The notes: a model not told the origin generated them from the letters alone. 64,000 nucleotides of DNA from Lumbricus terrestris (GCA_949752735.1 OX457043.1:38314605-38378604); one strand, 5' to 3'; positions 11,111-22,007 are shown, counted from the stretch's first letter. A program made the numbers and translations.

Positions 11111-11246
11111 TTCACAATAAGTTGACGCTTTGTGCATTAGATACTGAGTGCTACTGCTATAGAAGGTACAGATCCATTGTTAATAATTCTGTGTTGCGCA
11201 ATATTGATTTTCAAGTTTTTATATGTATTTACTTATGTGTTTTTAG

Positions 11247-11441
11247 GAGTATGCTGACCATCTGCACATTCCATTCTTAGAGACGAGTGCAAAGAGTGCC
11301 ACCAATGTTGAGCAAGCGTTTGTGACAATGGCAGCTGAGATAAAGAACCGAATGGGACCAATCAATCCAGCAACAGAAAAGCCCAGTGTTAAAATAAATG
11401 CCAGCACACCAGTTAAGCAGAACAGTGGAGGATGCTGTTAG
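11247..11441 (+). CDS. RAB1: Rab1 GTPase, last exon with prenylation tail
   Basis: After the acceptor TTTTTAG the exon encodes 64 residues and a TAG stop: [35 protein letters not shown], then [17 protein letters not shown] and [17 protein letters not shown] is the G5 motif, the stretch after it is Rab1 helix 5, and the C-terminal GGCC is the double-cysteine site that Rab geranylgeranyltransferase modifies for membrane attachment. With the other two exons and about 64 missing residues the protein would be about 204 residues, the normal Rab1 length. The hypervariable tail ([14 protein letters not shown]) is where it departs most from vertebrate Rab1. Confidence 0.97.
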   Translation, partial: EYADHLHIPFLETSAKSATNVEQAFVTMAAEIKNRMGPINPATEKPSVKINASTPVKQNSGGCC

Positions 11442-11880
11442 TTGTACATCACCATCTCAATCTGCTAACCACAATTAATACCATCATCGTTTCTTGTATT
11501 AAAGCTAATTGATGACAATGAAGAGAGAAAGATGTAACAATTATGACCTTTTGTGGTTATTAAATTATTTACAGGTGCAATTATTTTTGGCACCATAAAT
11601 GATAAGATTTTATATATTCCACTGTTATTACCTTGTAGATGACAAATTCTACCATTCCAAAAACATTTCCAATATATAAATTACATTGATTCATTTAGAA
11701 TTCGACTTTTGATATTAGTGGGCTTCTTTGCGTTTAGCCTACTACCTCCAAACTGTTTAGACTTTAATGATGTGTTGACTGTGTATAAGTTGAAAATACT
11801 ATTGACGCTACTTTCAGTGTTTATAACGATGCTTTCCTGAACCGTTTGGTGTCGCGACACCTTAAACTAGAAATATGCTT
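11442..11880 (+). other. Probable Rab1 3' UTR
   Basis: AT-rich sequence downstream of the Rab1 stop codon, free of recognisable repeats. ATTAAA around 11560 is a possible polyadenylation signal, but no canonical AATAAA was seen, so the 3' end is not fixed. Confidence 0.4.
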
Positions 11881-11989
11881 GTTTAATGGGGCGCGGTGGT
11901 GTAGGGCGGGTAGGGCCAATGCGGCCATGGCCAATGCAGCCATAGGTTCCCCATTTGAAAATTACACAGAGTGTGCGTGACCTCCTCAT

Positions 11990-12290
11990 TACTCAATGTG
12001 TCATATGAAAGATGGTTTTGGCACTACATGCTCATCTACTTTAGCAATTAAGGTTTTGAATTCATGTCCTTATGATGCTCTTCCAACAGTTCGTGCCATG
12101 CTGAATATATTGGCCACACTTCCAGCTTGTAGTACTTAAGCCGAAAGAGTTTTCTTGAAAGTAGAGCAAACGTTAACTACTCTTCGGAACACAATGACAG
12201 AAGACCCACTTGGTGTTCTGCTGATGTTGCAGGATCATTGTGAAATAATACCAGATAACGAGTCCATAACCGGTTATTTTAAATCTAGAC
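11990..12290 (+). pseudogene. hAT transposase C-terminal dimerisation domain, decayed
   Basis: Joining two frames the text reads ALPTVRAMLNILATLPAC, then AERVFLKVEQTLTTLRNTMT and EDPLGVLLMLQDHCEI. This is the hAT family C-terminal dimerisation region: the LP-x-x-x-x-AER-F block, then the L-R-x-x-M-x-x-x-x-L/L-L-H-like helix. An in-frame stop before AER and the absence of the DDE core show it is a remnant. The type is that of the ZMYM-like (TTF-domain) hAT transposases, by resemblance. Confidence 0.8.
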
Positions 12291-13135
12291 ATCTGCAGGG
12301 GAGGGCAAAGTTTCCCTCCAGAAATGAAATTTTTTTCCCCAGAAAATTTGACAGAATGATAATAGTTTTGAGTTGCTGTTTGCAGTATTGTATTATGTGA
12401 ACTGTTATAATATACCGTGATATTATTTACTATTATAATCATGGTTATAATGTTATTATTCACCATTATGATAATTATATGATACTACCATTTACAATAG
12501 GTATAATTTACTGTTAAAACTTTGTACAAATGCCATTTTTGTACAACTAAATGACTTCTTTCCAGTGCTATCTGTCAAATTTCAAACTGTCAAATTTCAA
12601 ACTGTCAAATTTTAACATGTTTTTGTTCTATGAACACTTAGTAAAACATCATTGCTACGTGGCTTCCCAATTCTGGTAGTTTGGTGGCAATTTCTGCAAA
12701 TTGTGTCCTCATCAGCAATTCAGGACTGTCTTGTGCAACAGCAATAAGCTGGTTCCAATGCTACAAAGTAAGCTTACATAATTGCACTCCTGTCTGCTGT
12801 TATTCATTATAATAGTCCAGCAGCAGCAGAACTGAGTTACTGAACTTGAACATAAAGAAATTATTATTATAATTATATTTATTGAAGTCTTAAACCACTC
12901 TTTTTATCAGCACTGAAATAATAAAATAATTTTGCAAAGATGACATCTTGAAATTGTACCTGTACCATGTGGAAACTCGATAAGAAAGTTATTCTTTTAA
13001 ATTTATTTATTGTAGTCTTAGACCACTCGTAGAGCAATTTTATTAAGATGGCAGCTTAAAATGCTGTTGTGGAAATTCAAAAAATTTCTGGTTCGGGAGG
13101 GGGTACATTCTCTCCCCCTTCTTGGCGTTGTGCAT
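12284..13135 (-). mobile_element. Degenerate relative of the minisatellite-bearing element 58891-59823
   Basis: From TTTAAATCTAGACATCTG through CCCCAGAAAATTTGACAG and TTATAATATACCGTGATATT this matches the reverse complement of 59600-59823. Farther on, two units (around 12935-13000 and 13030-13090) match the 86-bp minisatellite unit there (AAGATG, CTTAAAATGCTG, GTGGAAATTCAAAAA). It appears to be an older copy, nested at the end of the hAT transposase. Confidence 0.65.
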
Positions 13136-13390
13136 CTAAGTGGTCCTAAGTAGTCCGGCCTTGGCCGCTCGTCCTCCACCCATCCCCATTTGCCCCCTCA
13201 AAAACTGTCTGGATCCGTCACTGGTGTAGTGGTGTGTTCGGTGCCATGGAACTGGAAGGTTGCGGGTTCAAATCCACCTCAAGCTCATAGGGATCCTTTG
13301 GCGCGAAACCTATTCACTGTCCATGCTGTAGTCGAGAGCACCTCTGAGTTGTAATGTTGAAAGGGCGCTATAGTAAGTGCTCGTGCATAT

Positions 13391-13965
13391 GTACTTGGGT
13401 GATTCCATGTCAAATCAATCAACTTGATTGGCATGACCGACTTAGATTTACTTAAAATTTGCCACACTTGTTGGGCTATGTGAGACATGCAAAAACCTGC
13501 AAACAAACTTTTTTGGGTCAACTACTTCCCGAGATACGGGTTGTCAAACTTTGACCCAACCCACTCGACCACGTTCCTTTGCACGTCTGTATCTCAGCTT
13601 GTATGAGAGCTAGAAAGGTGTTCTTGGTGTCATTGTTCAGCTCTTTTGATGACCTATATGACTAGATTATTTATGACTGTTTACAATTTTGACATAGAGA
13701 CCATATTTGACAATTTAGCACTCCATCCCGCCATTCCTTCCACTTTGACCTTGACCCTTTCGTGGTCTTTTTAAAATCTGAAAAAAATCACACTTATTGG
13801 CTGAAGGAACTTGAACATCCTCTGAAAAAATCGGAATGGAATCTGTAATGGTTCTCTCGCTATAATTATTTTGTCTATAATTCCACTAAAAATTTCAGTT
13901 CAACATACGGGCAATTCCAATGTCAGAAGATCGGATATTGAAATTTGTCTCTTCGGAGGATGTTC
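13391..13965 (+). repeat. Dispersed repeat copy B, inverse of 1610-2213
   Basis: It begins GTGATTCCATGTCAAATCA, runs through GGGTCAACTACTTCCCGAG and CTTTGACCTTGACCCTTTCG and ends with the partly self-complementary TTGAACATCCTCTG / AGGATGTTCAA segment. Copy A at 1610-2213 is its diverged reverse complement. Confidence 0.65.
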
Positions 13966-14330
13966 AATACGTTTCTAGTTGTTTGGCTTACAGGGCCTCT
14001 GATGAGCCTATATAAAGAGGAATTGTATAAATCTGTGGATTACACTTATAACCTGAGTTGAACACGGTACCAGGTTAAGATCGAAGGCTTGAATGGGTGG
14101 GGAGATGTTGGACAGATGGTTGAATGGTAACATGTCATGAAGATCTGAAGGAAGTGGATTCAATACCAGTAATCCCAAAGCATTAACGCACAGCCTTCAA
14201 CAATTTGCTAATGGCGTTGGTAAAATAGGCAGGACAGATGAGCACCATGCAGGCAACTACTGTTAGGCTACATACTGCATACTTGTCAGGTTGAATTAAT
14301 AAAGAATATTATTATTTGTTATTATTAAGT
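13966..14330 (+). mobile_element. Possible tRNA-derived SINE ending in (ATT)n
   Basis: TGGTTGAATGGTAACATG resembles an A box, GTGGATTCAATACC a B box about 50 bp later, and the unit ends AATAAAGAATATTATTATT. The same type of tail (AATAAAGAGAATATTATTAT) ends the SINE at 58655-59898. No TSD was found, so this is a suggestion. Confidence 0.4.
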
Positions 14331-15329
14331 ACTTATATTATTATATGTGTGCTAGAAGAATTAGGCTTCATGTCTGGTCGATGTGTCCAATCTTTCTGTT
14401 GCCTGACAGAGCTCACGGATAGGCACTTCTAAGACAAACCCAAACTGAGGTGCTATAGGAGCACCCAAAGTAATTTTAATTTTTGTCTGGAAAAAATCAA
14501 CGTTTTTCTGTTTTCTTGATGTAGCCGTATTAATTTTATGTATTTACTGTCCATAATTATTTTCTTTAATTTATTATCGTCTGAAATCCATTACATTGTC
14601 TTTGTACTTTCAAGGATTCAGATCATTCTAAATAGCACAAAAATTATCATTTAAAAAAATTATTTAATATCGTATATAAGTAAAAACTTTAAGTACAATT
14701 TTTTTTATTAAGTGATAGGCTACACTTACAAAGTTTAGTTTTTAGTTGTTAATGTTTATGTTGGCATGGGCTATGTGGACTTGTTTACTATTTAAATTTC
14801 ATAATAGTTAAATATTTTAAATTTCTCAATTAAGCCAGTTATAAGAAATAAAATAATTGTTGTGGATTAATGTTGGCTTATTTAGTGTTATGTTATTTGT
14901 TGATTAAAATAAATTACACAAACAAGGTTTTTAATTTTAAAAATGTAGTACAAGATGTAACGAAGTCAAATTATTTTGGTTTTCCGTTTTAATCTTTGTC
15001 GTTCTATTTAATTTTTTATTAGGTTTTTTAAACATCTATGTGCACGCAATGGTGTAGCCATTTCGAGGCCTGTCTCCGAGAAATAATCAAGAGGTTCTTT
15101 GTGGAGTCGTCTTTCAAATGGTCGCCACACGATTTCAGGTTCCATGCATGAACCATGCAAAAATCCTAACCTTCCAATGGCCTCTTGTGAGAACCCATCG
15201 GTCCACTGCGCACATATTTATCACTCTTGATGTCGGAAATGATTGGTGACTGGATGTCATCCATCCGTCTCAGGTTAAATCCTGGAAAAACACAATTTAT
15301 TTGGGTTGGAAGTCGCGTGCAAGTTTCTA
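14331..15329. other. AT-rich stretch without recognised features
   Basis: The sequence is very AT-rich to about 15040. Around 15166-15330 a minus-strand frame (RRMDDIQSPIISDIKSDKYV) stays open but matches nothing I recognise; it may be part of an unknown element. Confidence 0.4.
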
Positions 15330-16202
15330 AAGTTGATATGCAAAATCTGCAGCATTGCTTTCCTGGCATGACTTTCTACTACTGTGCGTGATTTGGGTGT
15401 GACCTTGGACCAGGAATTGACCCTTTCTGATCATGTATGTTGCACTTGCTTCTACCATCTTCGTCAGATTCGCTCCGTGTGTCGCTCGCTTACAACCAAG
15501 CCTATACTGCATGTTGCATCTTTAACTGCATGTTGCATCTTTAACGACACTGCCATATCAGAGATGATTAGTGTTGCCCTCCTCCTTTATCCAGGCTTGG
15601 GACTGGCACTGGCAGAGAACAACCAGTGGCGGAGTTAAAGCCGCTACTACTCTGATGCGTGCATTTATATGTACGAAAGTTGACTATGGTAGTGCCATCT
15701 ATGCGGGCTTAACCCTTTCACTCGTTAATAAGTTACAATCTGTCCTTAATGCTGCGGCTCACATGATTGACGGCATACCAAAGTTTGGGCATATATCAAG
15801 TTTTATACAGGAAGAACTGCACTGGTTGCCTATGCAAAAACGTATTGAGTTTAAGATTCTAATGTTCATGCGTAATTGCTTAGCAGGCCAAGCTCCGACC
15901 AATCTTATGGAACTCTGTGTACCTGTGCTATCCATTCCAGGTCGTAGATTCCTTCGCTCTGCTACGCATGGCGACCTGGTTGTCCCTATGGCTCGATCTT
16001 CCACAGTGCTGCACAGAAGCTTTGCTATAGTCTTTCTGGAATAAGTTACCTATTAGTCTCCGTTATGAGCTTTGTCTTTCTTTGCCCATTTTCCGCAAGC
16101 GTTTGAAAACCATTCTCTTTGACTGTGGTTTGGTGTCAGGTCGGGAGCGCTTCTGAGGAGTTCTCTTGAAGGGGCACTATATAAATGTACAATTACAATT
16201 AC
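15330..16202 (+). pseudogene. CR1/L2-like LINE 3' part, family shared with 44660-45345
   Basis: The frames give VRDLGVTLDQELTLSDHV and CFYHLRQIRSVCRSL, then (after a shift) KVDYGSAIYAGLTLSLVNKL, QSVLNAAAHMIDGIPKFGHI, LHWLPMQKRIEFKILMFM and RRFLRSATHGDLVVPMARS. This is the post-RT C-terminal region of CR1/L2-like ORF2 (LHWLP-x-x-RI-FKI block). The 3' end is GGGAGCGCTTCTGAGGAGTT, TTGAAGGGGCACTATATAAA and a TACAATTACAATTACA tail. It is 5'-truncated, with frameshifts. The minus-strand copy at 44660-45345 belongs to the same family. Confidence 0.87.
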
Positions 16203-16369
16203 AGCGGGCCCAGAGATAAATTAGGGCATGTTGAACATATTAAGAACATATTTGTTCTAAAAATTAGCACAAAGTCCATGTAACCTTGAACGATGTCGAA
16301 GTGTGGCTATCTGTCCTGACATTTGCCTGTTGTTGCCTGTACAGATTCCTTAATAGTTGAGACGGAAAG
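16203..16369. other. Short unassigned segment
   Basis: Between the LINE 3' tail and the RTE fragment. Nothing recognised. Confidence 0.3.
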
Positions 16370-16876
16370 CTCACTTCGAGCATGGTCACTGGTCAGTCAT
16401 AGTTGCTCATGTCGGACCCTATCAAAGGCGTTAGTAAAGACAATGAAACAGTGGTAAAGTGGTTCCTTTCTCTTGTTTTCTCTAGTATGATCTTAAGGTT
16501 CACAATCTGGTCTCTCGTACCTCTTCTTGGCCTGAACCCACCTGCTCCAGAGCAATCTCGTCATCGAGCTTGTGCTGCATATGATCTAGCATCAACAAAA
16601 TCTTTGCTTGCATGTGAAAGCAGTGCGATTATTCTGTAATTTTCACACTGAAGTGGATCACAATTTTTTGGAAGCGGGATGAATGTTGATTGAGTCCAGT
16701 CTTTTGGCCATTTTTCGGTCTCCCACACTTCTCATGTAGTTTGGTCACTGTCATTGCTCGTCCAAACCTTAATAGTTCTGCGTCCACATCATCCGGTCCT
16801 AGTGCCTTTCGTGATGCTGACTTCATTATTGCTCGCTTGATTTCTTCCTTCAACGGTGGTGGTTCCCTTTCTTGAA
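16370..16876 (-). pseudogene. RTE-like LINE, RT part (element continues at 20415)
   Basis: The minus strand gives LKEEIKRAIMKSASRKALG with PDDVDAELLRFG, then EQAGFRPRRGTRDQI, VNLKIILEKTRE and a PLYHCFIVFTNAFDRVRHE-like segment. These are the RT fingers and palm A motif (F-x-K-AFD-V) of RTE/L1-type ORF2. The upstream part of the same ORF lies at 20415-20875 and 21780-21950, separated by two hAT insertions. Frameshifts and a degraded linker (RPKNGQKTGLNQHSSRF) show it is dead. Confidence 0.85.
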
Positions 16877-17376
16877 TGTCAAATCAGTGGCGTAGCTACC
16901 ATGTGTGCAATGTGTGCAAAGCACATGGGCCCAAGACCTCCAGGGGCCCAGAGAGATTGTTAAATTTTTAATATATCCTAATTAGTAATTCAAATTATTT
17001 TGTGGCAGATGTAGTTTTTGTGAACACACTTGCATTACTTCGTTACCTTACTGATGCCTGTCAACCGCCGTGCTGTAACACTACTGTTGCCTGTTGGCAG
17101 GCAAAAACTAGGCCTATAGGCTACTGAATTCCTCATTACGTGTGTTTTCGTTTCGAGTCATGACGGTCAAATTGCAAGATGACGTTAGTGTTTGTTAACA
17201 ATAATAATAAAGAATAGGTTTAATACACTTTTAACATGAGAAAATGAAATGAACCATACCGGCAATAAGATTTTCCTTCCGCTGATTCGCTTTCTAATGC
17301 CAAGTGAAAGGGGCGTGGCTATGCTTTATAGGACAGGTACGTGTGATAATAATAAGTTATTGTATGCCCGTCTATC

Positions 17377-18485
17377 CATGGGCGCCCTCACATAGGGGCA
17401 AGGGGGGGCACTTGCCCCCCTGGAAAATTGACTCTTATGTTTTTAACTACTACTTTTGGGGTTTTAACAAATTTCTTTGCCTTAATGCACCAATGATACG
17501 AATGATACAGACATGAAAGTCAGAAATCTACATTTACAGACCTCTATAGAAATAAACATGCCCTTATAACTTTCTGCCTAGCATGTTCAAGCTCTTTCTA
17601 AAAACTGTAACAATGACCATTGGCTTTCAACCCTCCTGCAGGCGCCCGTGCAAACAGCAGGACTATCGATTATGACCTAGTACTTGAGTGGAATCCAGCT
17701 GTAGTCCAAATAATCACAACTGCAAAAAATTAAATACTAATGCAAAAATTTGAACATTTCTCAAAGTACACTAAAATTACATCAGGGAGATCTGCTTATT
17801 CACCAGCAATGTAATTATATAAACCATGTCTGCTATAAGCCAGGCTCCATTTTGACCATTTTGCAAGCTGCCAGTGCAGAATCCAGGGAGGTCAAACTGT
17901 GGATAAACTTGGCTCTGGTTATCACGCCTCAGAATTTACACCCAAAACTGACAAAGATATTTGTTCAAAGGAATTGATACCCATACTTATCTGATCCTCG
18001 GATCTTCCACCTTTCTAAATGACACCCGCATAACAGTTACTCTGGCCCTCTGGACTCGGACCTCTTTCTGACCACTTTTTGGAACAGGCTTCTGACTTGC
18101 AGCACATGTGAAAAAGTTGGTGCCCTGCGATTGGCTTTCGAGTGGCGCTTTAGAAGCAGCTAAAGGAGCACTTGCCCCTTGAAAACTAACATATATTTTT
18201 CGTTCATTTATTCATTCCTTCATTCTATGGACTTATATAGCGCACTTTTAGGAAACTACTTTTTAACATCTGTTTTTTGATTTTTAACAAATTTCTGAGA
18301 AACCAATTCATATTAAAAATTATACACAAAATGAAAATGAGAATTTTGCATAAGAAACCTCTTCGAAAAATACCCGTATTCTTAATTTCCAGCTTTGCAT
18401 TTTTTAAGATCTTGCTATTAAAAAATTTGGTGACAATCATAAAAATTGTTGCCCCCCCCTGCAAAAAATTCTGCGGGCGCCCATG
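17377..18485. mobile_element. hAT element nested in hAT 16885-20406
   Basis: The inverted ends CATGGGCGCCC and GGGCGCCCATG are bracketed by an exact 8-bp TSD CGTCTATC (17369-17376 and 18486-18493). Inside the left end is GGCAAGGGGGGGCACTTGCC, inside the right end TTGCCCCCCCCTGC. No transposase is recognised. A LINE 3' tail (minus, TTATATAGCGCACTTTTAGG near 18232) lies within it. Confidence 0.92.
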
Positions 18486-18590
18486 CGTCTATCTGTCACG
18501 TTCGTGTATTATACGGTGCACCGCAGAAACCTCATACTTGTCACAGGCTTGCTCGAGTATTCCTGTCATTGCTGGATATGGTAACGGTAT

Positions 18591-19245
18591 GCGTATTCGT
18601 AGATCCTACCCGGCCACGGATCCAATGCGTATTTGGAGCATAGAGACAAGCGAGATTTCACTCTGGGTATTAATGGAAAAATCAGAAATGGAAGCTCGAT
18701 AAAGCGAGATTTCACTAAGCTTTCGACGCCGTGCTAATAAGTCATTTTCAGCCGGTCAAATGGGCATAATGTAAAACCTGTCAGACAAACAGAAGCTGGA
18801 TTGATTAAAATAGTCTGCTTAAATAGAAGCTGGATTGATGGAAATAACGCTTAAGAAGTGGAAGATGGATGAAGGTTCCTTTATTGATGAAATAGAAGCT
18901 GGATTTATGAATAGAATGGTTAAGAAATGGAAGCTGGATTGATGATTTTCATTCATGTATTTCAATATGAATCCAGCTTCCATTTAAGCTAGAAAACCAT
19001 TAATCCATCTCCAATTTCAAAAGTTCTTATCATTACAACAGACTCTATTTTAGCTACAAGAAACTTTCATCCAGCTTCCATTTGTCTTGCTTTTTTTATT
19101 AATCAAGCTTCTATTTCAGATATAAAAGTTCGTTTATCGAGCTTCCATTTCTGATTTTTCCATTAATATCCAGAGTGAAATCTCGCTTGTCTTTATGCTC
19201 CAAATACGCATTGGATCCGTGGCCGGGTAGGATCTACGAATACGC
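18591..19245. mobile_element. MULE-like foldback element, 655 bp, 9-bp TSD
   Basis: Inverted arms of about 110 bp: GCGTATTCGTAGATCCTACC onward on the left is almost exactly repeated in reverse complement from 19245 inward. TAACGGTAT lies outside both ends (18582-18590 and 19246-19254), a perfect 9-bp TSD. Long TIRs with 9-bp TSDs are typical of Mutator-like elements. Between the arms the motif GAAGCTGGATTGAT and variants recur about five times, then as many times in the opposite orientation (ATCCAGCTTCCATTT), so the interior is also palindromic. No ORF. A second element with the same motif is at 56162-57604. Confidence 0.88.
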
Positions 19246-19277
19246 TAACGGTATAGTGACCTGACATCTCCCTCAAC

Positions 19278-19432
19278 CAGAGTGAGAATTGCCGTGGGTT
19301 TGAGATGGTTCAAGTTCAACACTCGTCTTTCTTAGGCTCACGTGCAGTTGAGTCTTCGTCTCACCTTTTCACAACCTATGTCCACGTGGATCATAGTCTG
19401 ACCCCCAGTTATATTTTACAATTCTCATACTG
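19278..19432. mobile_element. Small hAT-like MITE (GTGAGAATTG family), copy 1
   Basis: The ends CAGAGTGAGAATTGCCG and CAATTCTCATACTG are inverted repeats; the flanks CCCTCAAC and CTCTCAAG agree at 6 of 8 positions. The better preserved relative is at 60276-60422. Internal CCCCCAGTTAT before the right end is shared by both. Confidence 0.75.
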
Positions 19433-20414
19433 CTCTCAAGTCCTCTCAGCTCTCACCCCTCAATCAAGCAGACACCAAATTGAGATTGTGTAGATCAGGG
19501 TCCTATAGGGAATCACCTATTTGCTCCTACTTTTGCACTTGCAAGGAATATTGCTAAATTTATTTTAGGGTGTCATGAAAAATTTGATGATTGTCGTTTT
19601 TAAAATTGCAAAAATCTTGGACCAGATTTAATAAACGATTGCCATTTTTCGATGAATAAAATGTTAGAAAGAAAACTGTATATGATGCCATGACATCCTT
19701 GTAGGTCGGAAACGTGATAGTTTTAAGCGCGACTGAGAAAATGTGACGCAGGGGCTGGAAACCCGTCGTTTGTCGCTTCCTAGATATTGCGCTAGACGCC
19801 GAAATAGGCGAGAGGGGTAAGGAATGCAGTTTATTCTTCAATTCAGTATATGACTGTGAATTCGCCCTAATTTGCGAAGTAGAGAACCAATTTTGATGCC
19901 GTTTGGGTTATTTGATTCAGAATATATGCCTCTAACACCCAGAAAAATTTCAGAATAATAACTTAGTGGATTCAGTAGACTTGGATGACTCGAATATTCA
20001 GTAACTTTTTATTTTCTTTTTTCACTATAAACTAATGAAAGAATCAAACGAGCACAACTTTTGTTAGAAAAAAGATAATTTCATTGTGTTAAAAGCATTT
20101 TAGAGCATGGTCATTGTAGCATATGACTAAATCAAAAGGTCAAAATCCGACATGTGACGGGTTTTGAGCCTCTGTGTCACAAATCGCTTCAGTTATTACA
20201 CTTAAATTTATCTGTCACATTCGTGCAGCAGCATTCGTGTTTATTCTGTGAGTGAGTTGTAGTGCATGTGCTATAGGTCTAATTAGCAAGTGTCATTGGT
20301 CAGGTTTTATTGATCTTGATTGCAAGAACGCAAGCATACCGGCCTTGCAAGGCCAAACAGGGGCCCATGAAGGACCTCTGCCCATGAAAAGCTAGCTACG
20401 CCACTGTGTCAAAT

Positions 20415-20875
20415 TCTACATTCTCATCTTCTTTGCTCTATAATTGCTCGCAGTATTCTTTCCATCTCTGATTTACCTTCTCCGGTTCAACAATTTTCTT
20501 GCCAGTGGCATCTTTAATGGCTGTGGTACGAGTGACGAATGAACCAGTGAACCGCTTCACGGTTTGGAAGACTGGTCTGCCATTGCATTCTTTTGCGTTT
20601 TCTTCTAATTCAAAACACAGTGTCTCTAGTTCTTCCTGCTTATCCCTTTGTAGTCTTTTCTGTACTTCACCTCGCAGTCTTTTTGTATTCCATGGGTGAT
20701 TTTGTTTTGGCCTCACGTTTCTTCTGTATCCATTAAAAAGTGTCTTTTGAGATCCAGTTCTTGTGCTTATGATGGTCTTTACGTATTGTCATCTTTGCAG
20801 TGCCCAAAGTAGCTTCCTTCAGTTGTCGCCATAGTTCGTCTGATGTTCAAAATGAGGCAAAATTTAAGTTTATAT
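20415..20875 (-). pseudogene. RTE-like LINE, EN-RT linker part
   Basis: The minus strand reads ATLGTAKMTIRKDHHKHKNW, RPKQNHPWNTKRLRGEVQ, then EELETLCFELEENAKECNG, RPVFQTVKRFTGSF, and TTAIKDATGKKIVEPEKVNQ with RWKEYCEQL. The WKEYCEQLY-like block immediately before the RT is characteristic of RTE-type ORF2. It joins the 16370-16876 fragment when the hAT 16885-20406 is removed. Confidence 0.85.
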
Positions 20876-20883
20876 ACCTATAC

Positions 20884-21771
20884 CAGTGCTGTCCAATGTG
20901 CGGACCGCGGGCCGCATGCGTCCCGTGGGGCGATTTCATGTGGCCCGCCAGAGCTCACTAAATTTTTGCACTTTGTGTAGAATGAAGTGAAGGATAAAGT
21001 CAGTGGTCGACTTGATCGTTTAATAATTAATTTTTATTGATATTGTAACGATTGTGACGGTTGCAGTGGTTTGGACAGCTATAGGCTTAGAAGCACTCCT
21101 TGTAGGTAGCTATCCAATCCACGGCAACCATTACACTGCAATGTCAATGAAAATAAGCGTATATTCCAATCCGACAAGTGGGTCATAATCTCTTCTTTAT
21201 ATATATCTGGGGTATGACCGTCCACAAACCAATCGCTTGAAGTCACTTACTGAGATTCTATAGAGTTACAGCACGTCTGCGGTGGCTGTGACCGTTCCTC
21301 TCTAAAGATAGTCCATTTCTAGTCCTAAGGGTTGGAAGGAAAATCGAAGAGTCCCCAGGCCGGAGATTCTTGGGCTCTTTCTTGACTGACGAATATGACT
21401 GCTCGTTTGACCAAGAGTACAAGACTGACTTTGACAACTTTTTATAGGAGCCAGAGCAGGAAGATGGAAATCTGGCTTATACATAAAGTGGAGCTGAGTT
21501 AACAAAACTGCGGCTGGGCGAAGAACAGAAAAACGAACCGAGTGCAAGGCAGGGATAAAAAACTTCTGCTTTTTTGGTGCTAAAATATTATAAAGCCTGT
21601 CAAACATGTCATGTGTAAACATGCTATCAACCATTTCTATTATTCATTATAGGCCCATGCACATAAATTTAATAAATTTTCGGCCACTGCTTTTGAGTTT
21701 ACTGTTGTGGCCCTCGGCTTCAGAATTATAGCTTCTGCGGCCCACGATGCCAAAAAGGTTGAACAGCACTG
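20884..21771. mobile_element. hAT element, 888 bp, second insertion in the RTE LINE
   Basis: CAGTGCTGTCCAATGTGCGG at the left and GGTTGAACAGCACTG at the right begin and end the element; CAGTGCTGT is mirrored. The flanks ACCTATAC and ATCTATTC agree at 6 of 8 positions. The GCGGCCC motifs inside both ends (GGGCCGCATGCG, GCGGCCCACGATG) are common in hAT non-autonomous elements. Minus-strand frames inside show no transposase motif. Confidence 0.75.
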
Positions 21772-21779
21772 ATCTATTC

Positions 21780-21950
21780 CTTCCAGTTCATTAAACCTCT
21801 TTTTATGTGACTTCCAGTTGATATTGTTGCTCAACCTGGCAATTTTTTAATTTCTCAAGATCCAAGAGTGGCAATTTACTCATTCGCTTCTTTCTTGAAT
21901 CTTAGTTTCATTGTCAGTATCATCAAGTTGTGGTCAGAATCGCAATCTGC
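21780..21950 (-). pseudogene. RTE-like LINE, endonuclease end fragment
   Basis: The minus strand gives DCDSDHNLMILTMKLRFKK. SDHNL is the last catalytic motif (SDH) of the apurinic-like endonuclease of LINEs, and this exact context (GAD-DSDHNL) is familiar from RTE-type elements. This is the 5'-most part of the element that continues at 20415-20875. Confidence 0.8.
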
Positions 21951-22007
21951 ACCGAGGCAAAATTTTAAGTTTATACACGTGCCAGTCGTGCCTATATCCA
22001 TTTACTA

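Larger units (their letters stand above)
11905..13221 (+). mobile_element. hAT element in a SINE, with transposase remnant
   Basis: A perfect 8-bp TSD, TGGTGTAG (11897-11904 and 13222-13229), brackets the element. The right end (reverse complement GTGACGGATCCAGACAG) is like the CGGATCCAG ends of the hATs at 25450 and 60252; the left end (GGCGGGTAGGGCC) is eroded. It carries the end of a hAT transposase (11990-12290), followed by sequence homologous to the element at 58891-59823. Confidence 0.85.
11887..13385 (+). mobile_element. tRNA-derived SINE (copy 2) split by a hAT element
   Basis: The SINE head GGGGCGCGGTGGTGTAG at 11888-11904 continues at 13222 with TGGTGTAGTGGT, GGAAGGTTGCGGGTTCAAAT (B box), GAGAGCACCTCTGAG and TTGAAAGGGCGCTATA. 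The junction repeat TGGTGTAG is the TSD of the inserted hAT element 11905-13221. Removing that element restores a normal copy of the SINE seen at 6405-6632. Confidence 0.83.
16885..20406. mobile_element. hAT element, 3.5 kb, inserted in an RTE LINE
   Basis: The ends CAGTGGCGTAGCTA and TAGCTAGCTACGCCACTG are inverted repeats, and TGTCAAAT lies directly outside both (16877-16884 and 20407-20414), an exact 8-bp TSD. Its removal rejoins the RTE ORF. GGGGCCCA occurs just inside both ends. No transposase is recognised. It is swollen by three later insertions: 17377-18485, 18591-19245 and 19278-19432. Confidence 0.92.
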
